The position numbers and the translations under genes are program-made. This document shows positions 7,219 to 14,547 of a DNA stretch of 29,599 nucleotides, one piece after another; within the stretch, counting starts at the first letter, position 1; the number at the start of each line of letters is the position of its first letter. The notes beneath the pieces are model-generated. The model was given only the letters and a program-made list of their open reading frames with translations. It made no database searches and was not told the origin of the DNA. The stretch lies in the NCBI GenBank assembly GCA_964632755.1, contig CAZWDT010000038.1:1-29599 (forward strand). The letters run 5' to 3'. The stretch comes from JAFGMR01 sp964632755. GTDB lineage: Archaea > Halobacteriota > Methanosarcinia > Methanotrichales > Methanotrichaceae.

Positions 7219-7376
7219 TCCTGCTATAAGCCCTTTCCCAAAGGAGATGCCGAAGTGCCGGGGCACTTGTTACCGTTTATGACGATGCTGCCCCATTCCA
7301 TGGGTTGCCCACGGCCGATGGACCATGAGCTGCCAATATCCCCAGACGGAGCCTATCGAATGGGTAGTTGAGCAAA

Positions 7377-7388
7377 AAATTTAAATTG
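7377..7388 (+). promoter_or_regulatory. TATA box of the DUF1699 gene
   Basis: AAATTTAAATTG in an A-rich tract about 25-35 bp before the ATG at 7411; the message may be nearly leaderless. Confidence 0.45.
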
Positions 7389-7410
7389 ATGGATCGACTT
7401 CGTAGATATT

Positions 7411-7806
7411 ATGAGGATCAAGATCCTTCACAGAGCGGGCGATATACAAGGTCTGGACTCTAACGAGCGGCATCTAGCACTTCTTTTCCCACCTACTCAG
7501 ATGGAGATCTGCGCAATGATCGCGGCCTGCCCCGACCTTGAGACCGTGATGGCCCCACCAGTCATCTACTCCCTCATCTATGAGGAGGCCAAGACCATGC
7601 TTATGATGCACGGCGTATATCTGATCCAGGGCCATGTCATGGCCATATGCGACTCGGACGGCAGGTATACCCTGGATCGAATAAAGCTGGAGGAGATAAG
7701 GTCCATGAGGAGGGCCGGCCTAAGCTCCCAGCTGATCGTGGATATGGCCCAAGAGAGGCTCTCGATGCCGCCAGACCTCACCCAGTATCTGCTGATGACC
7801 CAGTGA
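7411..7806 (+). CDS. DUF1699 family protein
   Basis: A 131-residue protein that I recognise as the DUF1699 type, a short family known mainly from Methanosarcinales-related methanogens. It begins MRIKILHRAGDIQGLDSNERHLALLFPPTQMEI and has the central stretch CPDLETVMAPPVIYSL. The C-terminal half (TLDRIKLEEIRSMRRAGLSSQLIVDMAQERL) looks helical and could be a small helix-turn-helix. No catalytic motif, signal peptide or membrane segment. It is 19 nt ahead of the YdjM-like gene on the same strand. Function unknown. Confidence 0.75.
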   Translation: MRIKILHRAGDIQGLDSNERHLALLFPPTQMEICAMIAACPDLETVMAPPVIYSLIYEEAKTMLMMHGVYLIQGHVMAICDSDGRYTLDRIKLEEIRSMRRAGLSSQLIVDMAQERLSMPPDLTQYLLMTQ

Positions 7807-7825
7807 TGGCGGCATACATTAGCTC

Positions 7826-8371
7826 ATGCTGTTATTCGCCCATATTGGACTGACGCTGGCCTTTGCCGAGATGATGCGAAGAGCCGCAGGCTTGAGACTC
7901 CCCATAGTCCCTCTGGCCATTGGCTCCATGCTCCCCGACCTGATAGACAAGCCGCTCGGCTACGTCCTATACGGAACGCCAGCCATGGGAAGGATATACG
8001 CCCACACATTCCTCTTCCTTCTCCTTCTCTTCGTCCTGATGGTCAGCCTCGAAAATCGCCTAATCCTGGCGATATTCTTCGGAGTTTTAAGCCATTTAGC
8101 CCTCGACACCATCTGGAGATCACCGAAGATATTCCTCTGGCCGCTCTTGGGAGGATTTCCCGTCGTCGATAGCATCGGGGTGCTCGGCTACCTGCAAGCC
8201 CTCATCTCTGCGCTTCAAGACCCGATGGTCTTCATCTCCGAGGCCTTAGGATTCGCTTATCTATCAATAGCATCATACATGCTCCTCAGACGAGAGATGC
8301 ATATGCTCAGCCTTGGGCAAGCCTGCAAAAAAGCCTACTGCCTTCTGCTCTCCTGGAGAACGCTTCGCTAG
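7826..8371 (+). CDS. Membrane-bound metal-dependent hydrolase, YdjM/DUF457-like
   Basis: A 181-residue integral membrane protein with conserved polar motifs at membrane edges: HIGLTLAFAEM near the N-terminus, GSMLPDLIDKP, YAHT and SHLALDTIW. This order (H, xPDxxD, H-T, SHLxxD) is the signature of the YdjM/DUF457 group, usually annotated as metal-dependent hydrolase and related in layout to phospholipid-acting membrane enzymes; the substrate is not established. Four to five hydrophobic segments can be seen (for example FLFLLLLFVLMVSL, LILAIFFGVLSHLALDT). The ATG at 7826 follows the DUF1699 stop closely, which suggests an operon. Confidence 0.8.
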   Translation: MLLFAHIGLTLAFAEMMRRAAGLRLPIVPLAIGSMLPDLIDKPLGYVLYGTPAMGRIYAHTFLFLLLLFVLMVSLENRLILAIFFGVLSHLALDTIWRSPKIFLWPLLGGFPVVDSIGVLGYLQALISALQDPMVFISEALGFAYLSIASYMLLRREMHMLSLGQACKKAYCLLLSWRTLR

Positions 8372-8651
8372 CGCTTCGATGCAGGCCCGAGATCAGGGCG
8401 ACATTCGCCCAGATCGATCGCAATGGAAGTGCCTGATGGAAATGTATGTGCCGATGAATAACGCCCTGCTGAAAGCTCCTTGCATGTCCTAAAAGGTAGT
8501 TTAAGGAGATGGATCCTACAAAGAGTTCGCAAAGAAGGGATGCAGCTCTCTCGCCATCGCGATTGGAGAACTCGACCCCATGTAGGGTCCTTACGAGTCG
8601 AAAGGCTGATATCACCATTGGGCCAATAGAAACGATAAGAGGTTATAAGAG

Positions 8652-9200
8652 ATGAAAGCACCAGAGAGGGTCACCATCGCGCTGGACGATGAGACCGCCG
8701 ATATATTCAAGAAGATGAAGGACGACCTGGGGATATCCCAGAGCGAGATGATGCGCGATGCCCTGAAGTTCTACAACAAACACAGAAACCTCTTCGACTT
8801 CATCGAGGATAAGAAGGTCTACACCCATGCGGAGATGCTCTCTGCAAGCGAGCACGTCATAATGGACATCGATCACTTCATCCTATTTCTCAACTTCGTC
8901 GAGAGCCATCCAAACAAGGAAAAGTTCTGGGAGCTGCACAGGGAGGTCTGTCAGGCTCATGCCGAGCAGTTCAAGCACCGGCTCCTGAACGCGGAGAGCA
9001 TATTGAAGAGGCTCGAGGCCTGCAACCTGTTCAAGATGAACAAGGCCTCCAAGACGGAGTTCACGCTGATCCTGAGCTCAGAAGCAGCCAAGAAGTTCGT
9101 CAAGATGGAAGTGGAGGAGATCTTTTTGGGAATGGGCCTGCAAGTCGAGATCAAAGAGGACTTCTCCAAGCTGCGAATAAAGGTGGTCCACGACCTCTGA
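8652..9200 (+). CDS. Ribbon-helix-helix (CopG-type) transcriptional regulator with C-terminal sensor-like domain
   Basis: Residues 5-45 (ERVTIALDDETADIFKKMKD and SQSEMMRDALKFYNKH) form a ribbon-helix-helix DNA-binding unit: a short strand followed by two helices. About 130 further residues hold long helices (HAEMLSASEHVIMDIDHFILFLNFVES) and end in an alpha/beta segment (EFTLILSSEAAKKFVKMEVEEIFLGMGLQVEI). The architecture of a short RHH head and a larger regulatory tail resembles NikR-like dimeric sensors, but the tail has no nickel-site pattern that I can recognise. Shine-Dalgarno AGAGGT lies just before the ATG. It is separated from its upstream neighbour by 280 nt and is convergent with acs1, so a role in acs control is possible but only inferred. 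Confidence 0.8.
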   Translation: MKAPERVTIALDDETADIFKKMKDDLGISQSEMMRDALKFYNKHRNLFDFIEDKKVYTHAEMLSASEHVIMDIDHFILFLNFVESHPNKEKFWELHREVCQAHAEQFKHRLLNAESILKRLEACNLFKMNKASKTEFTLILSSEAAKKFVKMEVEEIFLGMGLQVEIKEDFSKLRIKVVHDL

Positions 9201-9588
9201 TCGGCGAAGGGCACAAAGGACGCCCATCTGAAACCACACAACGACGTATCCAATTGTGGCCTCTTGTCCATAATCGACTTGGATACATGCGATTCTCTGG
9301 ACCGGCAGCCACTCACAAATGAGTTGATATGGCCTTTTCACTATAAGTCAGTCCCAGAACGCCCTTAACTCATGGTTTTTTTTTGCATGCTTTGCTATCT
9401 GCGCACTATTATGCCGACCACAAGGGGCACAATGGACACGAAGAACGCACAAAGTTAACATTCAATTCGGGTTCCAATCCAATTATTGGTCATTCATTGG
9501 ACCCTTTGTGCCGAATCTCGTTTTGGCGTCTACGTTCAACAACTCGATGCAGGTAGACTACCAGATAGCGAAATATCCGAAAATAGCC
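9201..9588. other. Non-coding region with terminal inverted repeat and CACGAAG-type tract
   Basis: No plausible gene. GGCACAAAGG (9210-9219) has an exact inverted copy CCTTTGTGCC (9503-9512), about 300 bp apart. A related tract GGGGCACAATGGACACGAAG starts near 9423. Ending in T-rich and A-rich runs, it may be the remains of a small non-autonomous element or simply convergent 3' ends of the RHH gene and acs1. Confidence 0.5.
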
Positions 9589-9597
9589 AAAAAAAAA
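9589..9597 (-). terminator. Oligo-T terminator of acs1
   Basis: A9 on the plus strand gives T9 in the acs1 transcript 24 nt after the stop codon, typical of intrinsic archaeal termination. Confidence 0.65.
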
Positions 9598-9620
9598 GGG
9601 AGGGAGATTGGATGCTTCGC

Positions 9621-11606
9621 TCACTGGTTGATGAGCGGGATCATCTCCACGGACTCGGGGTTGGCGAGCGCGGATGTGTCTCCCACGGGCTTGCCCAGGG
9701 CTTTGGCCTTGACCACGCGGCGCATGATCTTGCCGGACCTGGTCTTTGGAACATCCTTGACGAAGTAGACTGACTCGGGGTAGGCAACCGGCCCAAGGAC
9801 GATCCTGACGTGCTTTGCGATCTCCTTCTTCAGATCCTCGGTCTCCTCGACGCCCTCCTTGACGATTACGAAGGCAACGATGGTCTCGCCCTTGACCTCA
9901 TCGGGCTTGCCGATGACGGCGGCCTCGGCCACCTTGGGATGCGAGACTGCAGCGGACTCGACCTCAGCGTTGGAGATCCTGTGTCCGGCAACCTTCAAGA
10001 CGTCGTCGATGCGGCCCTGGATCCACCAGTAGCCATCCTTGTCCCTGGTTGCCTTGTCGCCTGCGAGGTATGTGCCGGGCTTGACGTTCCAGTACATCTC
10101 CCAGTACTCCTTCTTGTAGCGGATCTCATCCTTGTAGAAGGCCCTGAGCATGGATGGCCAGGGGGTCTTCTGGACGATGTTTCCACCGTAGCCAAGGGGC
10201 ACCGAGTTTGCCTCCTCGTCGAAGATGTCGGTGTTGAATCCGGGCAGCGGGAAGGCGACAGATCCGGGTTTCTCCGGAGTCATGGGCAGCGGGGCAATGA
10301 CGTGGCATCCGGTCTCGGTCTGCCACCAGGTGTCGATGATAGGTGCCTGGTCGGCGCCGATGTTCTTCCTGAACCACATGTATGCCTCGGGGTTGAGAGG
10401 CTCGCCGACAGATGCCAGGATCCTAATGCACTTCAGGTTGTACTTGGCAGGCCACTGGTCGCCAGCCTTCATGAACATCCTGATGGCGGTAGGTGCCGTG
10501 TAGAATACGCTTACGCCATACTCCTCAATTATGGACCACCAGCGGCCCAGGTTGGGGAAGTCGGGCGATCCCTCGTAGAGGATGTTCGTTGCACCCAGAC
10601 AGAGGGGACCGTATATGACGTAGCTGTGACCGGTGATCCAGCCCGCGTCGGCCGTGCACCAGAAGACGTCATCCTCTTGGACGTCCAGGGCCCAGGCAGT
10701 AGTGTAGGCAGGGGCCACGCTGTATCCGCCGTGAACGTGCTCGATACCCTTGGGCTTGCCGGTCGTGCCGGATGTGTACAGAATGAAGAGGCGGTCCTCT
10801 GGGTCCAGCTCCTCGGTGACGCACTCGTCGCTCTGGGCTGCCACTAGGTCTTGGTACCAGATGTCCCGGCCCTCGACCATGGCGGTCTCCACGCCGGTCC
10901 TCTTGACGACGATCACGTTCTTTACAGACGGAGCGTCCTTGACAGCTGTGTCCACGTTGGGCTTCAGGGGCAGCGGCTTTCCGCGCCTGTAGAAGCCGTC
11001 GGATGTGACTACTACCTTGGACTCAGCATCTGTGACCCTGCTGTTGAGACCACCGGCGGAGAAGCCGGAGAATACCACGCTGTGAATGGCGCCGATCTTG
11101 GCGCAGGCAAGCATGGTTATGGGCAGCTCGGGGATCATGGGGAGATAGACGCTGACCCTGTCGCCCTTCTCCACGCCCAGGCTCTTCAGGCCGTTTGCCA
11201 TCTTGTTGACTGCCCTGTAGAGCTCGTAGTAGGTGATAGCCTTCTTGTCGCCGACAGGCTCGCCCTCGAAGTAGTAGGCAACCTTGTTCTTCCTCCAGGA
11301 CTTGGCGTGCCTATCCACTGCGTTGTAGGCCACGTTGATCTTCCCGCCCAAGAACCACTTGAAGTAGGGATTCTTGGAATCGTCGAGGATCTGATCATAG
11401 GGCTTGAACCAATCCGCATAGCTCTGAGCCATCTCATCCCAGAAGTCCACGTAGTTCTCGGAACACCAAGCACGCATCTCCATCTCAGTCTTGAAGCCCT
11501 TCTTCTTCATCCACTGGAAAGAGTTGGAATGCTCTATAATCCACTGGGGGGTATTGAATATCCTGGTCTCTTCCTGCAGAACGGCAGTCTTTGCAGTCTC
11601 AGCCAA
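9621..11606 (-). CDS. acs: Acetyl-CoA synthetase, AMP-forming (copy 1)
   Basis: Activates acetate with ATP and CoA to acetyl-CoA, AMP and PPi, the entry step of acetoclastic methanogenesis in Methanothrix. The 661-residue protein has the adenylation motifs in order: YTSGTTGKPKG (phosphate loop), GWITGHSY, TWWQTETG (acetate-pocket tryptophan), YLAGDKA, GRIDDVLKVAGHR (hinge) and PKTRSGKIMRR with the catalytic lysine that is a known acetylation target in the family. The start is a TTG (LAETAKTAVLQEETRIF) placed by alignment to the other three copies and by AGGAGGT seven nt upstream; an upstream in-frame ATG at 11645 precedes this Shine-Dalgarno and is unlikely. It is the copy most unlike acs2/acs3 in residues 430-470 (GCHVIAPLPMTPEKPGSVAF). 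Own promoter and terminator. Confidence 0.96.
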   Translation of the reverse strand: MAETAKTAVLQEETRIFNTPQWIIEHSNSFQWMKKKGFKTEMEMRAWCSENYVDFWDEMAQSYADWFKPYDQILDDSKNPYFKWFLGGKINVAYNAVDRHAKSWRKNKVAYYFEGEPVGDKKAITYYELYRAVNKMANGLKSLGVEKGDRVSVYLPMIPELPITMLACAKIGAIHSVVFSGFSAGGLNSRVTDAESKVVVTSDGFYRRGKPLPLKPNVDTAVKDAPSVKNVIVVKRTGVETAMVEGRDIWYQDLVAAQSDECVTEELDPEDRLFILYTSGTTGKPKGIEHVHGGYSVAPAYTTAWALDVQEDDVFWCTADAGWITGHSYVIYGPLCLGATNILYEGSPDFPNLGRWWSIIEEYGVSVFYTAPTAIRMFMKAGDQWPAKYNLKCIRILASVGEPLNPEAYMWFRKNIGADQAPIIDTWWQTETGCHVIAPLPMTPEKPGSVAFPLPGFNTDIFDEEANSVPLGYGGNIVQKTPWPSMLRAFYKDEIRYKKEYWEMYWNVKPGTYLAGDKATRDKDGYWWIQGRIDDVLKVAGHRISNAEVESAAVSHPKVAEAAVIGKPDEVKGETIVAFVIVKEGVEETEDLKKEIAKHVRIVLGPVAYPESVYFVKDVPKTRSGKIMRRVVKAKALGKPVGDTSALANPESVEMIPLINQ

Positions 11607-11756
11607 TTTATAACCTCCTATCGAATATAGATACAGCGTTCCCACTCTCCCTCAGAGGCGGCCGGACTCTCCACCTCTTCTAGCTCAAATCGCCCGATTG
11701 ACACCCCTCGATCACAGGGAGGTTCAGGAAACACTGGAGAGGGCCCTACTTGATCA

Positions 11757-11764
11757 TTTATAAA
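11757..11764 (-). promoter_or_regulatory. TATA box of acs1
   Basis: TTTATAAA, 151 nt upstream of the acs1 TTG; the same octamer stands 150-157 nt before acs2 and acs3. Implied leader about 125 nt. Confidence 0.65.
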
Positions 11765-11800
11765 GCTATCGAGATAAAAATAATAACGATCGATGCTAGT

Positions 11801-11814
11801 AATTATCGATTATT
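11801..11814. promoter_or_regulatory. Palindrome upstream of acs1 promoter
   Basis: AATTATCGATTATT is palindromic in 12 of 14 positions and lies 37-50 bp upstream of the acs1 TATA box, matching the position of palindromes upstream of acs2 and acs3. Confidence 0.4.
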
Positions 11815-11979
11815 TGGATTTGAATGACGCTTTGTTTAAGAACATTTTGCATAATACAAGGATAAATAATCAATATTAGACCCATCGACGAGAGGACAGG
11901 ATATCTACGCGATAGAATGTTTTTATATTTATAAAATTATGCAACCCGATTTGGTGGAGAATGATAAAGAGATATAGAT

Positions 11980-11991
11980 AAAAATAAAAAA
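11980..11991 (-). terminator. Oligo-T terminator of acs2
   Basis: AAAAATAAAAAA on the plus strand gives an interrupted T-run in the acs2 transcript, 13 nt after its stop codon. Confidence 0.55.
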
Positions 11992-12004
11992 TAGATGTAT
12001 CCGC

Positions 12005-13993
12005 TCACTTGATGAGCGGAATGGCGTCGACTGCCTCGGGGTTGGCGAGGGCAGATAGGTCGCCGGTCGGGTTGCCGAGCGCCTTGGCCTTGATCACACG
12101 ACGCATGATCTTGCCGGATCTGGTCTTGGGCACGTCTTTTACGAAGTACACAGACTCCGGATATGCCACCGGCCCCAAGACTTTGCGCACGTGCTTCTTC
12201 AGCTCCGCCTTGAGCTCCTCGGTCTCCTCCTGGCCCGTTCTGAGGATGACGAATGTCACTATGACCTCGCCCTTGACCTCGTCGGGCTTGCCGATGACGG
12301 CCGCCTCGGCCACCTTGGGATGGCTCACGAGGGCGCTCTCGACCTCGGCGTTGGAGATCCTGTGTCCAGCAACCTTGAGGACATCGTCGATGCGACCCTG
12401 GATGAAGAAGTATCCATCCTTGTCCTTGGTTGCCTTGTCGCCGGCAAGGTATGTGCCTGGCCTGATGTCCCAGTAGGTGGACCAGTACTCCTTCTTGTAG
12501 CGAACCTCGTCCTTGTAGAAGGCACGCAGCATGGATGGCCAGGGGGTGGCGCTGACGATATTCCCGCCAGATCCCGGCGGAACCGGATTGGCATCCTCGT
12601 CATAGATGTCTACATTGAATCCGGGCAAGGGGAATGTAGCCGATCCCGGCTTCAACGGCGTGATGGGAAGCGGAGATACCAGGAAGGTCCCGGTCTCTGT
12701 CTGCCACCAAGTGTCCATGATCTGGAGCTTGCCTCCGCCGAAGTGCTCGCGGTACCACATCCAGGCCTCGGGGTTGATGGGCTCGCCCACTGATCCCAGC
12801 AGGCGCAGGCTGGTGAGGTCGTACTTCTCGGGCCACTGTGCCCCGGACTTCATGAACATCCTCACAGCAGTAGGAGCGGTATAGAAGACGGAGACCTTGT
12901 GGTCCTGGATGATCTGGAACCATCTGCCGAAGTCGGGGTAGTCGGGAGATCCCTCGTAGAGGATGCTCGTCGCCCCAAGGCAGAGAGGTCCATAGACCAC
13001 GTAGGAGTGACCCGTGATCCATCCTACATCGGCTGTGCACCACCAGACGTCAGAATCCTTGATATCGAAGACCCAGTTGAGGGTTTGAGCTGGACCAACG
13101 CAATACCCGCCATGGACGTGCTCTATTCCCTTGGGCTTTCCAGTTGTGCCGGAGGTGTAGAGGATGAAGAGCCGGTCCTCGCTGTCGGTCTTCTCAGTCT
13201 CGCACTCCTCGGACTTGTCAGCCACAAGGTCGTCCCAGTAGATGTCCCTTCCAGCCGTCATGGGCACTTCTTGGCCGGTCCTCTTGACCACAACGACGTT
13301 CTTTACGCTTGGGGCATCCTTGACCGCCTCATCCACATTGGGCTTCAAGGCCAAGGGCTTGCCCCTTCTGTAGAACCCATCGGTGGTCACGACGACTACG
13401 GACTCCGCGTCTTGCACCCTGCTTCCGAGGCCTCCGGCACTGAATCCAGAGAATACCACGCTGTGGATGGCCCCGATCTTGGCACATGCAAGCATGGTCA
13501 TGGCGGTCTCGGGGATCATGGGCATGTAGACGCTGACCCTGTCGCCCTTCTTCACGCCAAGGCTCTTTAAGCCGTTCGCGAACTTGTTGACCTCCTTGTA
13601 GAGATCTCCATAGGTGATCTTCCTAGTAGGCTGGTCGGTAGGCTCGGGCACGAAGATGTAGGCCACCTTGTCCTTATTGGCGCCCAAAGCATGCCTGTCC
13701 ACGGCGTTGTAGGCTACGTTGATCTTTCCGCCCACGAACCACTTGGCATAAGGGGGTTTCCACTCCAGGATCTGGGCATAGGGCTCGAAGAACTCGGCGT
13801 AGTCATTGGCCATCTCACCCCAAAACTGGATAAAATTCTGACCGGTCCAGGCTCGCATCTCCTTTTCCGTAGCGAAGCCCTTCTTCTTCATCCACTTCAT
13901 GACGACGGAGTTCTCCGCCAGTTCCTTGGATGGTGTGAAGACCCTGGTCTCCTCAAGCAAGACCGACGTAGTTGCTGCTTTCTGCTCAGCCAT
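12005..13993 (-). CDS. acs: Acetyl-CoA synthetase, AMP-forming (copy 2)
   Basis: A complete 662-residue Acs. YTSGTTGKPKG lies at residues 279-289, GWITGHSY about 324-331, TWWQTETG at 428-435, GRIDDVLKVAGHR at 533-545 and PKTRSGK at 622-628, where K628 is the catalytic lysine. All positions needed for ATP, CoA and acetate binding appear intact, so it should be active. The start ATG 13993 is preceded by AAAAAGGAGG. It is closest to copy 3, sharing MAEQKAATTSVLLEETRVF at the N-terminus with only two base differences and an identical 338-bp stretch at the 3' end. In contrast, around residues 385-415 its DNA is closer to copy 4 (GGCCTCGGGGTTGATGGGC on the plus strand), so the gene is a mosaic. Own promoter and terminator. 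Confidence 0.97.
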   Translation of the reverse strand: MAEQKAATTSVLLEETRVFTPSKELAENSVVMKWMKKKGFATEKEMRAWTGQNFIQFWGEMANDYAEFFEPYAQILEWKPPYAKWFVGGKINVAYNAVDRHALGANKDKVAYIFVPEPTDQPTRKITYGDLYKEVNKFANGLKSLGVKKGDRVSVYMPMIPETAMTMLACAKIGAIHSVVFSGFSAGGLGSRVQDAESVVVVTTDGFYRRGKPLALKPNVDEAVKDAPSVKNVVVVKRTGQEVPMTAGRDIYWDDLVADKSEECETEKTDSEDRLFILYTSGTTGKPKGIEHVHGGYCVGPAQTLNWVFDIKDSDVWWCTADVGWITGHSYVVYGPLCLGATSILYEGSPDYPDFGRWFQIIQDHKVSVFYTAPTAVRMFMKSGAQWPEKYDLTSLRLLGSVGEPINPEAWMWYREHFGGGKLQIMDTWWQTETGTFLVSPLPITPLKPGSATFPLPGFNVDIYDEDANPVPPGSGGNIVSATPWPSMLRAFYKDEVRYKKEYWSTYWDIRPGTYLAGDKATKDKDGYFFIQGRIDDVLKVAGHRISNAEVESALVSHPKVAEAAVIGKPDEVKGEVIVTFVILRTGQEETEELKAELKKHVRKVLGPVAYPESVYFVKDVPKTRSGKIMRRVIKAKALGNPTGDLSALANPEAVDAIPLIK
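12027..12364. repeat. 338-bp tract identical to 14570-14907 (acs2/acs3)
   Basis: Base by base the two stretches show no difference, although the genes differ clearly before and after. The tract encodes residues 544-656 in both, that is the mobile C-terminal domain with the catalytic lysine. It ends abruptly where GTGTCC in acs2 faces GTGGCC in acs3. Confidence 0.93.
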
Positions 13994-14149
13994 ATTAAAC
14001 CTCCTTTTTAATTCCAGAATGTTCGCCCACCTAGATGGACGGATTCAACGAGGGAGATCTCCCTTCCGCTTATTCGATCTCTCGACTTTCGACTCCGCCC
14101 CACCCAGCGAGAGGACATCATGGTGATCGATAATTTAGCCGTATTTTCG

Positions 14150-14157
14150 TTTATAAA
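14150..14157 (-). promoter_or_regulatory. TATA box of acs2
   Basis: TTTATAAA in the context CGTTTATAAAG-TTGTCG, shared almost exactly with the acs3 promoter. It is 157 nt before the ATG. Confidence 0.65.
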
Positions 14158-14192
14158 GTTGTCGCGGTGAGTTAACTGAATGAAAGAAAATT

Positions 14193-14204
14193 ATCATAAA
14201 TGAT
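14193..14204. promoter_or_regulatory. Palindrome upstream of acs2 promoter
   Basis: ATCAT-AA-ATGAT, 36-47 bp upstream of the TATA box, within an ATTATCAT context like that upstream of acs3. Confidence 0.4.
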
Positions 14205-14524
14205 GTTGATATTGCCAGTATATTTGAGCAATATTTTGCGAGTTTGACGAGCAAGCAAAACGCCGTGGCGCTCAACCATGAGTTCCCAATTGATTAGGCA
14301 CATATTGAGAGAAATGGGGCGATTGATGATGGTTAGCATGATAGGTCATTGTTCACTGATTAGGCACAGCAAATCGCTATGCTTCGGCTCTGGGTGCCTA
14401 ATAGAATGGGAGGTCAGGCTCAACTGGCTTTCGGAAGGCAGAAAGATCGGCTATGAGATCGGCAATCGATATAGTCTCGCGAGTAACACGGATCTCACGT
14501 AGTTCTTCCATTTATAAATATGAG
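14205..14524. other. acs2-acs3 spacer, possible structured RNA or regulatory region
   Basis: About 320 nt without a convincing gene. It carries three copies of a GATTAGGCAC element (see 14291-14402) and a TTTATAAATA sequence at 14512-14521 that could act as a promoter in either direction. The open frame at 14278-14502 has no ribosome-binding site and resembles nothing I know. Confidence 0.5.
14291..14402. repeat. TGATTAGGCACA repeats with inverted copy
   Basis: TGATTAGGCACA occurs at 14291-14302 and 14357-14368, 66 bp apart. ATTAGGCAC of the second copy (14359-14367) pairs over nine bases with GTGCCTAAT (14394-14402), leaving a 26-nt loop. Confidence 0.65.
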
Positions 14525-14534
14525 AAAAAAAAAA
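14525..14534 (-). terminator. Oligo-T terminator of acs3
   Basis: A10 on the plus strand gives T10 in the acs3 transcript, 13 nt after the stop codon. Confidence 0.65.
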
Positions 14535-14547
14535 GATGGGTTCCCGC

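Larger units (their letters stand above)
11607..11979. other. acs1-acs2 spacer
   Basis: Nearly 400 nt without a gene. It contains the acs1 leader (about 125 nt), its promoter at 11757, the palindrome at 11801 and, further right, very AT-rich DNA (11820-11960) including TTTTTATATTTATAAAA near 11921-11937. No ORF on either strand has support. Confidence 0.6.

Noticed and set aside
8428..8475. Possible C/D-box sRNA (TGATGGA ... CGATGAA ... CTGA)
   Set aside because: Box C departs from RTGATGA, no D' box is clear and no terminal stem forms; too weak to list.
9810..10847. Long plus-strand open frames opposite the acs genes (also 10851-11630, 12899-13570, 15286-16395 and 18010-18741)
   Set aside because: They are antisense to intact acs genes, recur at the same places in each copy, and show the composition expected of reversed GC-rich codons.
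14278..14502. 74-codon frame in the acs2-acs3 spacer
   Set aside because: No ribosome-binding site, no known similarity, and it overlaps the inverted repeats; more likely non-coding.
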